A DNA stretch of 64,000 nucleotides. Source: an uncultured Lachnospiraceae bacterium. Its GTDB lineage: Bacteria; Bacillota; Clostridia; Lachnospirales; Anaerotignaceae. The stretch lies in assembly GCA_944383855.1 (NCBI GenBank), contig CALWRB010000037.1:1-64000 (forward strand), in the 5' to 3' direction. The notes below the pieces were generated by a model. That model saw only the letters and a program-made list of their open reading frames with translations. It did not search any database and had not been told where the DNA came from. Positions 7,552-15,529 of this stretch are shown here, piece after piece (position 1 is the first letter of the stretch; every line of letters begins with the position of its first letter). The translations under genes and the position numbers were made by a program.

Positions 7552-9993
7552 TTACTTGAGTACACGGAAAGAAAATCCATTTGTTTTGACACCGATCGAA
7601 ACTCTGTCCCCTCGTTTGAATTCTCCTTCCAAGAATGCCTGCGCAAAACTGTCCTCGATTTTGGTTTGCATCGCCCTTCTCAAAGGTCTTGCGCCGTATG
7701 CGGGGTCAAATCCTTCTTCTGCCAGCTTTTCAATGGCTTTATCCGTAAACGTCGCATGTACTCCCATGCTTTCCTCGATCCTTGCGCAAAGCACTTTCGC
7801 CATCAGACGGACAATCGCTACGATATCCGCTTTTTCCAACGGATGGAATACGATAATATCATCGATACGATTTAAAAACTCCGGACGGAAAATGCGTTTG
7901 ACTTCTTCCATTACACCGCTTTTCATATGCTCGTAACTTTGCTCTGTTGTTTCCATGCTGGTAAATCCCATACGTTTGGGCGCAACAATGCTTTTTGCAC
8001 CTGCGTTGGAAGTCATAATGATGACCGTATTTTTAAAATCCACCTTGCGCCCCTGTCCATCTGTGATATGACCATCATCCAGAACCTGTAAGAGCACATT
8101 AAACACTTCCGGAGAGGCTTTTTCAATTTCGTCAAACAATACGACAGAATAAGGATTTCTTCTGACTTTTTCGCTCAGCTGACCGCCTTCTTCATAACCT
8201 ACATAGCCGGGAGGAGAACCGATCATACGGGAAACGCTGTGTTTTTCCATATATTCCGACATATCAATCCGAATCAGGGCATCTTCGTTTCCAAACAGTG
8301 CCTCCGCCAATGCCTTGGACAGTTCTGTTTTACCCACACCGGTCGGTCCTAAGAAAAGGAAAGAACCGATGGGGCGGTTAGGGTCTTTCAAGCCGACACG
8401 CCCGCGTCTTACTGCCTTTGCAACCGCTTTGACCGCTTCGTCCTGACCAACCAAACGTTCATGCAGCTTATCTTCCAAATGCAACAGCCGCTGTCCTTCT
8501 TCCTCTTTCAGGCTTTGCAGCGGGATTCCTGTCCAGCGCGCAACCACTTCCGCAACTTCTTCTTCCGTTACAGACTGTGCGCCGCCGCTATGTGCGTTTT
8601 CCCAACTTTCTTTGGCATCTTTTAACTGTATTTTCAATGCGCTTTGTTGTTTTTTGATCTCCGCCGCTTTTTCGAATTCTTCTGCTTTAATCGCTTCTTC
8701 TTTCTCTTTTTCCAATTCCTCGTTCTTTTTCTCCAGCTCTTTGACGTCCACAGGGGGTGTAAAAGCCTTCAAACGCAAACAGGAAGCCGCTTCGTCAATC
8801 AAATCGATCGCTTTGTCCGGTAAAAAACGATCCGTCACATAACGTTCAGAAAGCTTTACCGCGGCTTCTACCGCAGCATCTGTGATCGTTACCTTATGGT
8901 GCATTTCGTATTTATCTTTTAAACCTTTCAGCATTGCAATCGCCGCTGCCTCATCAGGTTCCTCTACCTTAACCGGCTGGAATCTGCGTTCAAATGCAGC
9001 ATCTTTTTCAATATATTTTCGATACTCCTCCATTGTCGTCGCACCGATCAGCTGGATCTCCCCTCTTGCCAAAGAAGGTTTGAGGATATTGGAAGCATCG
9101 ATTGCACCTTCCGCAGAGCCTGCACCAATGATCGTGTGGATCTCATCGACAAACAGAATGATATTGCCATCGGCACGCACTTCGTCCAGTGCCTTTTTCA
9201 TACGTTCCTCAAACTCACCGCGGTATTTGCTGCCGGCTACCATGGCAGATAAATCCAGACAAATGATTTTTTTCTGCTTTAATGTATCCGGAATATTGCC
9301 CTCCGCAATTTTTTGCGCCAAGCCTTCCACCATAGCCGTCTTACCTACGCCGGGATCCCCGACCAAACAAGGGCTGTTTTTGGTGCGTCTGCTTAAAATC
9401 TGTATGATCCGCTCAATTTCGTTTTCACGCCCAATGATAGGGTCAAATTGATTTTTTCTTGCCATTTTGGTAAAGTCACGGCTGAATTTATCCAATGTTT
9501 CCGTCGCGGACTTTTCGCTTTCTTCTGACTGCTTGCTCATGCCAAGACCGCTTCCCTGCGTTTCCCCTTCTCCAAGCATCGTCATGATATCGTCATATAG
9601 CCTTTGCAGGCTGACATCTAATAATAACAGTATCTTTACGGCGATACAGTCTTCTTCCCGCAGCAGGGCAAGCAGAATATGTTCCGTACCGACATATCCC
9701 GTCCCCATGCGAAAAGCCTCCTGCATACTGAACTCCATCACCCGTTTTGCTCTCGGTGTAAAATCAGAAGGCACAAAATAAACCCCTGTGTTCTCCTGCG
9801 GATTCAGTTTTTCCATCACCTGATGATACGTTATGCCATGGCTTTCCAAAGCTTTCGCCGCAACGCTTTCGCGCACCAATGTCAATCCAAGCAAAATATG
9901 CTCCGTACCGACAAATTTTTGTCCCAGCTTCAGCGCCGCCTCCTGCGCTCTCGTAATGACTTCCTGTGCTTTTTTGGTATATCTTACCTGCAT
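7552..9993 (-). CDS. clpC: ATP-dependent Clp protease ATPase subunit ClpC
   Basis: AAA+ unfoldase that feeds damaged or tagged proteins to ClpP. The 813-residue protein has two N-terminal Clp repeats (residues 1-140, GTEHILLGL and GTEHILLAL), a first AAA domain with Walker A GDPGVGKT, a UVR-like middle domain (EEFEKAAEIKKQ) that separates ClpC from ClpA/ClpB, and a second AAA domain with GPTGVGKT. The ATG at 9991-9993 has AAGGAGG nine bases upstream. It is not in a ctsR-mcsA-mcsB operon as in Bacillus: the upstream gene is a pseudouridine synthase and clpC has its own sigma-A promoter, with a CIRCE-like element in the leader. Confidence 0.97.
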   Translation of the reverse strand: MQVRYTKKAQEVITRAQEAALKLGQKFVGTEHILLGLTLVRESVAAKALESHGITYHQVMEKLNPQENTGVYFVPSDFTPRAKRVMEFSMQEAFRMGTGYVGTEHILLALLREEDCIAVKILLLLDVSLQRLYDDIMTMLGEGETQGSGLGMSKQSEESEKSATETLDKFSRDFTKMARKNQFDPIIGRENEIERIIQILSRRTKNSPCLVGDPGVGKTAMVEGLAQKIAEGNIPDTLKQKKIICLDLSAMVAGSKYRGEFEERMKKALDEVRADGNIILFVDEIHTIIGAGSAEGAIDASNILKPSLARGEIQLIGATTMEEYRKYIEKDAAFERRFQPVKVEEPDEAAAIAMLKGLKDKYEMHHKVTITDAAVEAAVKLSERYVTDRFLPDKAIDLIDEAASCLRLKAFTPPVDVKELEKKNEELEKEKEEAIKAEEFEKAAEIKKQQSALKIQLKDAKESWENAHSGGAQSVTEEEVAEVVARWTGIPLQSLKEEEGQRLLHLEDKLHERLVGQDEAVKAVAKAVRRGRVGLKDPNRPIGSFLFLGPTGVGKTELSKALAEALFGNEDALIRIDMSEYMEKHSVSRMIGSPPGYVGYEEGGQLSEKVRRNPYSVVLFDEIEKASPEVFNVLLQVLDDGHITDGQGRKVDFKNTVIIMTSNAGAKSIVAPKRMGFTSMETTEQSYEHMKSGVMEEVKRIFRPEFLNRIDDIIVFHPLEKADIVAIVRLMAKVLCARIEESMGVHATFTDKAIEKLAEEGFDPAYGARPLRRAMQTKIEDSFAQAFLEGEFKRGDRVSIGVKTNGFSFRVLK

Positions 9994-10017
9994 CAAGAAA
10001 CACCTCCTTCATCATTG

Positions 10018-10044
10018 TTAGCCATTCACTTTTGTGATTGCTAA
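10018..10044. promoter_or_regulatory. Degenerate CIRCE-like element upstream of clpC
   Basis: TTAGCCATT - 9 bases - GATTGCTAA matches the HrcA operator (TTAGCACTC-N9-GAGTGCTAA) at 14 of 18 positions with correct spacing. It sits in the clpC leader, 25 bases before the start codon. A perfect CIRCE exists at clpB in the same window, so HrcA is probably present; binding to this weaker site is inference. Confidence 0.4.
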
Positions 10045-10108
10045 TTTTATCGGAAAATAAAAGAACATCTCTGTCCTTTTATCATACTGTCTTCTAAAAA
10101 TTATATTC

Positions 10109-10137
10109 ATTATAATACCTTTTGTGCAAAAAAGCAA
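10109..10137 (-). promoter_or_regulatory. Sigma-A promoter of clpC
   Basis: Minus-strand TTGCTT (10132-10137), 17 bases, TATAAT (10109-10114), about 115 bases before the clpC start. No CtsR-type heptad repeat is seen. Confidence 0.7.
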
Positions 10138-10147
10138 ATAGAAGATA

Positions 10148-10819
10148 TTAGTTTTTCAAAATATTTTCTCCGGATTCCGTCAGCACCGAAAAGTCGGAAA
10201 ACGGCTGCATATCAGGCAGGGAAATAATTGAAAACGGTTGTTTTGTCATAGGGTGAACACCGCCCATACGACAGCACCATAACGCAGGATAAGGCAGCCG
10301 GTATTGGGCAGTTGCACCGTATTTTCGATCTCCCAAAATCGGGCAGCCTGCATGGGACAGCTGCACACGGATCTGATGATGCCGCCCCGTGAGCAAACGG
10401 ATATGCAGCAGAGAAGTCTGTGCCTCTTTCTGTAACTGTCGATAAGAAAGCACCGCTTTTTTCGCATTTTTATCGTTGGCAGACACCACTTGCGACAAAT
10501 TATTTCTGGCATTTTTCTTGAGCCAGTCTGTCAGACTTCCTTTTTCCTGCGACATACTGCCCTGCACCACAGCAAGATATTCTTTTTCCAGTAATTGCTG
10601 TTGAAGTGCAGCAGAAAACGCCGCTTCTGCCTCTTTTGTTTTTGCAAACAGCGCGACACCGCCCACCGGACGGTCCAACCGATGAATCAGACCCAATGTA
10701 GCGTAAGTGGCACACAAATAACTCCATAAGTCTTCTTCTCCTGTTTTGTCAGGCTGAATCGGCATGCCCTGCGGTTTTTCCACCGCGAGAAGCCAAGCAT
10801 CTTCATACAATATCTTCAT
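10148..10819 (-). CDS. RluA-family pseudouridine synthase
   Basis: Isomerises uridine in RNA. The 223-residue protein has the catalytic-loop motif HRLDRPVGG near residue 46, whose Asp is the nucleophile, and the family motif TGRHHQIRVQ with GDRKYG nearby. It lacks an N-terminal S4 domain and is shorter than RluD, like the single-domain RluA/TruC-type enzymes, so the target (rRNA or tRNA) cannot be stated. Its start overlaps the end of the GH13 gene by 17 bases, which implies translational coupling. Confidence 0.88.
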   Translation of the reverse strand: MKILYEDAWLLAVEKPQGMPIQPDKTGEEDLWSYLCATYATLGLIHRLDRPVGGVALFAKTKEAEAAFSAALQQQLLEKEYLAVVQGSMSQEKGSLTDWLKKNARNNLSQVVSANDKNAKKAVLSYRQLQKEAQTSLLHIRLLTGRHHQIRVQLSHAGCPILGDRKYGATAQYRLPYPALWCCRMGGVHPMTKQPFSIISLPDMQPFSDFSVLTESGENILKN

Positions 10820-12875
10820 GTTCTGTTCTCACCTCACGCAGTACGATGCCGCTTTTTGGCTTTACGCATAAATGTATTACGCCATCTTTGACAGGAAGCA
10901 GAGTTCTTGCCTCAAAATATCCCATCTCATTTGTTTCAAAAATCTGTTCCATATAGCCTTCCGCTGCACAGCCCATACACCATACCGGCAAATCGATCTC
11001 TGTCGGTTCCTCTCCTGTATAAAAAACGATCGCAATGCGTTCTTTTTCATCAAATCTACCGTAAGCAATCAAATTCTGCTCTCCCGCCAAAGGAAACAAA
11101 GACCCCAAACGGAAGGTATCCATACTTTTTCTCAACCGAATTGCCGCCTTATGGAAGTATAGCAGCTGCTGATCTTCTTTTCCCCATGGATACGGTCTGC
11201 GGTTATCGGGATCCGTCCAACCGCAAAGCCCCGCTTCATCTCCGTAATATACCGTAGGAGAACCGATCCATGTCATCTGCAGCAATACTGCCGCACGGAA
11301 TAAAGCTTTATCGATTCCTTCTTCCGCTTTCTGCCTTCCGTCCGTATGCAAACGTCCCACTTTGCCATTGGTTCTGGTCAAAAATCTGGAATGATCGTGA
11401 TTGGAAAGCTGGTTCATGGCAGATACAAGCGCAGGAAACGGCAGCTTCGCCATTTCATACAAAATACTCTCCCAAAATTCCTTTCCGTTCGCATACAAAT
11501 CCTCTCTGCGTTCGGTGCTATGCTTGGAAACCCCGGTAAAAAACCAGCTGACAGGCTCCATAAAAGCATCATAATTCATCACAGTATCCCATTCCTTGCC
11601 GTTTAACCACTGTGACGCCTCTCCATAATGTTCTGCCAAAACAAACGCCTCAGGGTTTGCCTCAGAAACGCTTTTGCGAAATTGCTGCCAAAACAAATGG
11701 TTTGCTTCGTTTGATTTTCCAAGGTCAGCGGCAACATCTAAGCGCCAACCATCTGCATAAAACGGCGCAGACACCCATTTTTTCCCGATTTCATACATAT
11801 ATTCGCGCAGTGACAGACATTCATCATAATTTAACTTCGGGTGGTTCTCGTATCCCCACCAACCCTCATAAGTTTTTTCTCCCATCCAGTAGAAAAACGG
11901 GCGGTATGGACTTTCCGTGCTCCAGTATGCACCGTCTTTTTTGCCGTAAATCCCTTCCCGGTCCAACCACCAGTGAAAACTGCCGCAATGATTAAATACA
12001 CCATCCAACAGCACGCGAATACCCATGTTGTGAGCTTTTTCTGTCAGCTTTACAAAAATCTGATCAGACGCATCCAGATTTTCCTGTTTTGTCGTGCGTG
12101 TGATATAACGTGCAGCCTGTGTATTGTCCATTCCTTCTGTCACTGTAACGGCATTGTCCAGTACAATTTTTCCAAAGTGCGGATCTATATGAGAATAATC
12201 CTGAATATCGTATTTATGGCTGCTGGGAGATACAAAGATCGGATTCAAATACAACGCTTCCACTCCCATATCTCGAAGCTGTTCCAAGTGATCGCACACA
12301 CCTTGCAGATCTCCGCCGTAAAAAGAGCAAAAATCATCTTCTTCGGGCAGTGCGGACCAATCCATTTTCCTAACCGGCTTGCCGTAATAAAGGTACTCTC
12401 CATTTACCACATCATTCGTGGGATCGCCGTTTGCATAGCGGTCCACAAAAATTTGATACATCACCGCACCCATTGCCCACCCCGGAACACAATAATCAGG
12501 GATCACAGAGAAAAGCCCTTCCTCCGGCGGAGTATCACTCACACCCAGCTTGCTGAAATACAAACTGTCTTCATGTCCTTCGATGCGGAAATAATACAAT
12601 ATCGTCTGCTCCGTCGGCGGCAGAGTCAATTCGTAATAGTCGAATAATTTTTCTGTTTTCTTTTTCTCCATACAGTATGCCGTTTCGCCTGTGCATAAAA
12701 AAACAGACTCCGCATTCTGCGCCGCCGTACGAATGCGGATCCGAACGGAATCTTTCGCAGACGGGAAAGGCGGTGTACGAAACAATGCTGTTTCGTCACT
12801 GAATATGGCTTCTTTTATCAAATAATTTTTTTGTTTTTGGACCATAGATGCATAAAGAAACTGCATATCTTCCAT
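10803..12875 (-). CDS. GH13 alpha-glycosidase (neopullulanase/cyclomaltodextrinase type)
   Basis: A 690-residue intracellular starch/glycogen-oligosaccharide hydrolase. An N-terminal beta-sandwich of about 125 residues precedes the (beta/alpha)8 barrel, which starts at VMYQIFVDRYANGD. Catalytic motifs: GWRLDVAAD (nucleophile Asp), FVLAEHYGE (general acid Glu) and LSNHDHSRF (transition-state Asp). A C-terminal beta domain follows. There is no signal peptide, so it acts in the cytoplasm, probably on maltodextrins or pullulan fragments. The start has GGAGG 7 bases upstream. It follows an acyltransferase gene by 34 bases and overlaps a pseudouridine synthase gene; the grouping has no obvious common function. 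Confidence 0.9.
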   Translation of the reverse strand: MEDMQFLYASMVQKQKNYLIKEAIFSDETALFRTPPFPSAKDSVRIRIRTAAQNAESVFLCTGETAYCMEKKKTEKLFDYYELTLPPTEQTILYYFRIEGHEDSLYFSKLGVSDTPPEEGLFSVIPDYCVPGWAMGAVMYQIFVDRYANGDPTNDVVNGEYLYYGKPVRKMDWSALPEEDDFCSFYGGDLQGVCDHLEQLRDMGVEALYLNPIFVSPSSHKYDIQDYSHIDPHFGKIVLDNAVTVTEGMDNTQAARYITRTTKQENLDASDQIFVKLTEKAHNMGIRVLLDGVFNHCGSFHWWLDREGIYGKKDGAYWSTESPYRPFFYWMGEKTYEGWWGYENHPKLNYDECLSLREYMYEIGKKWVSAPFYADGWRLDVAADLGKSNEANHLFWQQFRKSVSEANPEAFVLAEHYGEASQWLNGKEWDTVMNYDAFMEPVSWFFTGVSKHSTERREDLYANGKEFWESILYEMAKLPFPALVSAMNQLSNHDHSRFLTRTNGKVGRLHTDGRQKAEEGIDKALFRAAVLLQMTWIGSPTVYYGDEAGLCGWTDPDNRRPYPWGKEDQQLLYFHKAAIRLRKSMDTFRLGSLFPLAGEQNLIAYGRFDEKERIAIVFYTGEEPTEIDLPVWCMGCAAEGYMEQIFETNEMGYFEARTLLPVKDGVIHLCVKPKSGIVLREVRTEHEDIV

Positions 12876-12909
12876 TCCGAAACCTCCAAGAAATGATCTG
12901 CCCGATGTG

Positions 12910-13953
12910 TCAGCAGATCAATTTATGAATCCATTTTCCCACCTCTGCAAAAAAGATGGCAGGTACGATGCAAAGTATCAGTACCCAAAGTACCACAAGA
13001 GGCGGAAAATACGGTAAAAACGCGATTTTTTGTGTCAGTATCGCCGTATAGGGCGAAAAAAAGATCGAGTGGAAAAACCAAATCTGTAAAGAATAGCGAC
13101 CGAGAAAACGCCAAATTGCCCTGCTTCTTTCTCGACAGGCAGAAAATAGGCAAACCAAAGCAAAAACTGCAAACGGCGCATAAATGATTTCTAAATTCAG
13201 CATACCGATCTGCGGCACTTCTTTTTTCGCAAGGTAGATCACTGCCAAAAAAAACACAAAGAAAACTGTTTTTTGTTTTGCACAGAAAAGTTCCCACCTT
13301 CGCGGATAACCATAACGTCTAAACCAAATTCCGCTCAATAGGCAAGGAAAGTAGCGCAGGCAGTTATCCAGCGCGTCCAGTAAATACTGCTCTATCGGCA
13401 GCGTTTGCACAGCATATCTTGCTGCCACACACAAAACCAGCGGCAAAAAAGCATCCATGCATTTGCCACGCCCCATGCAATACCGCCGAATCAAAGGCAG
13501 AAGCAGCATCGCAAAAATATAAAAATAGACATACCAAGCAAATAAAACGATATTATCCCGAATCGCCCAAAGATTTTCCCAAAGTGACCACATATTGGGG
13601 CGATACGTCCCCAATGCAATAGAAAGCGGAAGAAAACAAAGAAACAGCTGCAGCCAATATGCCTGCAGCAACGCCAAGATTTTCTTCCAGCTGTAACGAA
13701 AAGAAAATGACCCTTTCCTTTCATACAGCCAACCGCTTAAAAACGCAAACAGCGCAACGCAAATCTTTGTCGGGACACAAATCCATTGGTCAAGACTCTG
13801 CCCCAAAAACGTCCAATGTGCATAGGAAATGCCGTCTAAATACCAGTTTGGAAAGCCAAAACAGTGGTGTATTACCATCAAAACAATGGCTGCGCCCTTT
13901 AACGCCTCCGTCATTGTTCGATCCATTTTTTGCTCCATCGGCATTATTTCCAT
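12910..13953 (-). CDS. Acyltransferase 3-family membrane protein
   Basis: A 347-residue integral membrane protein of the acyltransferase 3/OafA type, which typically transfers acyl groups to surface polysaccharides. About ten hydrophobic segments are visible. The N-terminal part has the family histidine in the first helix (VLMVIHHCFGFP), and FLSGWLYER follows as usual. The ATG at 13951-13953 has AAGGAAG 7 bases upstream; a longer frame would begin upstream of the promoter at 14026-14055 and is rejected. The acceptor is unknown. Confidence 0.85.
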   Translation of the reverse strand: MEIMPMEQKMDRTMTEALKGAAIVLMVIHHCFGFPNWYLDGISYAHWTFLGQSLDQWICVPTKICVALFAFLSGWLYERKGSFSFRYSWKKILALLQAYWLQLFLCFLPLSIALGTYRPNMWSLWENLWAIRDNIVLFAWYVYFYIFAMLLLPLIRRYCMGRGKCMDAFLPLVLCVAARYAVQTLPIEQYLLDALDNCLRYFPCLLSGIWFRRYGYPRRWELFCAKQKTVFFVFFLAVIYLAKKEVPQIGMLNLEIIYAPFAVFALVCLFSACRERSRAIWRFLGRYSLQIWFFHSIFFSPYTAILTQKIAFLPYFPPLVVLWVLILCIVPAIFFAEVGKWIHKLIC

Positions 13954-14025
13954 TTTGCAACTTCCTTTGCCTATTTTACCCTTTGACGCTCTTTTTATTT
14001 TATGCTGTGATTTTTTTCCTTTGTC

Positions 14026-14055
14026 ATTATACACTATATTTCCTTTTTCTTTCAA
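14026..14055 (-). promoter_or_regulatory. Promoter of the acyltransferase gene
   Basis: Minus-strand TTGAAA (14050-14055), 18 bases, TATAAT (14026-14031), about 70 bases upstream of the chosen ATG. Confidence 0.6.
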
Positions 14056-14086
14056 TCCCCATTGTGCGTCCCCTTCGCATACGAAC

Positions 14087-14115
14087 AAAAGGCGCCGCAC
14101 AAAACGACGCCTTTT
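14087..14115 (-). terminator. Terminator after the CNNM/CorC-type gene
   Basis: An 11-bp GC-rich stem with one mismatch (14087-14097 with 14105-14115) ending in TTTT on the minus strand, 12 bases after the stop codon. Confidence 0.7.
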
Positions 14116-14127
14116 CATACAAATTTT

Positions 14128-15393
14128 TTATTCCGAAACTTCTTCCTTCAAAAGGATACGAAGCTTTGCGATTCTGTTTTTCTCCATCTCCTCCACACGG
14201 ATCTTTAATCCGTCTGTTTCAATGACTTCTCCGCCTTTCGGGAAATTACCAAGCAGTAACAGCACATAGCCCGCAATGGTATCAACTTCCTCATTTTCGA
14301 TCTCAGTACCGATACGCTCATTTAAATCTTCCAGACGTACACTGCCGTCGACTATAAACTCGTTTTCGTGAATCTGCTGAATCTCTTCTTCCGTCTGGTC
14401 AAACTCGTCTTCAATATCTCCGACGATTTCTTCCACAATGTCCTCCATCGTCACAAGACCTGCTGTGCCGCCGTATTCATCCAACACAATGGCAAGACCG
14501 ATTCTATCCTGACGCATTTGTGCAAACAAGGCATCAACCGGTTTGCTTTCGTATGTAAAAAACGGTTCACGCATATATTCCTTCGCGGAAAATTCTTCTT
14601 CCCGTACCGGCAAGATATCTTTGGCATATAAAACACCGATAATATCATCTGCATTTTCGCCAAACACCGGCAGTCTGGAAAGACCTTCTTCCTTCACGAT
14701 CTCGCAGAATGAACGATAGGAAACATCTTCCGGCACCATGATCATATCCGTTCTGGGTGTCATCACATCTCTTGCCTTGGAATCACCGAATAAGAATACG
14801 TTATTGATCATATTCTTTTCTTCTTTTTCCAACACGCCTTCTTCATGGCTGACATCAACGATCGTCTTTAACTCCGCTTCAGTGATCAACGGTGCTTTCT
14901 GCCCCGGCACACAGCCGAACGCACGCACAAATACCCCTGTCACAATATTCAACAGTGCAACGACCGGAGTAAAAATCCATACCACCCAACTGATCAGCGT
15001 CGCTACGACCAATGCAACTTTTTCTGCCTTTTGCGCTGCAATGGTTTTCGGTGTGATCTCACCAAAAATCAGAATCACAACCGTCATCACCGCAGTTGCA
15101 AAACCGGCACCACTGCCGGGTTTATCCTGAAAGAAATCGATCGCAAGGGTCGTTGCCAAAGAAGATGCCGCGATATTTACCAAGTTATTGCCTACCAGTA
15201 TCGAACTAAGTAATTTCCCGGGATTTTGCAATAACTTATCGATCTTATCCGCATGCTTTACCTTTTCGTCTAACATATTCCGCAGCCTGATCTTGCTCAA
15301 AGAGGTCAAAGCCGTCTCTGAAGCCGAAAAAAACGCGGAACACGCAATCAAACATACCAAAACAATCAAATACACCGGACTGCCATCGTCCAC
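14128..15393 (-). CDS. CNNM (DUF21)/CBS-pair/CorC-type membrane protein
   Basis: A 421-residue protein of the HlyC/CorC family, implicated in Mg2+/Co2+ export. Four hydrophobic segments form the DUF21/CNNM core (SASETALTSLSKIRLRN motif, later GEITPKTIAAQ). It is followed by a CBS pair (DVMTPRTDM as entry, LVTMEDIVEEIVGDIEDE as exit) and a C-terminal CorC_HlyC domain. Two GTG starts are possible; 15391-15393 is preferred because AAGGAG lies 10 bases upstream, whereas the GTG at 15402 is only one base from that site. Single gene with its own promoter and terminator. Confidence 0.92.
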   Translation of the reverse strand: MDDGSPVYLIVLVCLIACSAFFSASETALTSLSKIRLRNMLDEKVKHADKIDKLLQNPGKLLSSILVGNNLVNIAASSLATTLAIDFFQDKPGSGAGFATAVMTVVILIFGEITPKTIAAQKAEKVALVVATLISWVVWIFTPVVALLNIVTGVFVRAFGCVPGQKAPLITEAELKTIVDVSHEEGVLEKEEKNMINNVFLFGDSKARDVMTPRTDMIMVPEDVSYRSFCEIVKEEGLSRLPVFGENADDIIGVLYAKDILPVREEEFSAKEYMREPFFTYESKPVDALFAQMRQDRIGLAIVLDEYGGTAGLVTMEDIVEEIVGDIEDEFDQTEEEIQQIHENEFIVDGSVRLEDLNERIGTEIENEEVDTIAGYVLLLLGNFPKGGEVIETDGLKIRVEEMEKNRIAKLRILLKEEVSE

Positions 15394-15441
15394 AAAACTC
15401 ACGCTCCTTTTTTCTCATAACAACATTGTAATTTGTTCAAC

Positions 15442-15469
15442 ATTATAGCAGAAACAATTTTTTTTGCAA
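15442..15469 (-). promoter_or_regulatory. Sigma-A promoter of the CNNM/CorC-type gene
   Basis: Minus-strand TTGCAA (15464-15469), 16 bases, TATAAT (15442-15447), with a TGC extension before the -10 box. Confidence 0.65.
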
Positions 15470-15529
15470 CAATCATTTTGATTTCCCTGTTTTTCTCAAC
15501 TGTTACATAGCAAATTTTTTTCGTTTTTA

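Noticed and set aside
14026-14118. An upstream extension of the acyltransferase reading frame
   Set aside because: The added residues are Lys/Arg-rich, have no ribosome site, and would lie upstream of the likely promoter.
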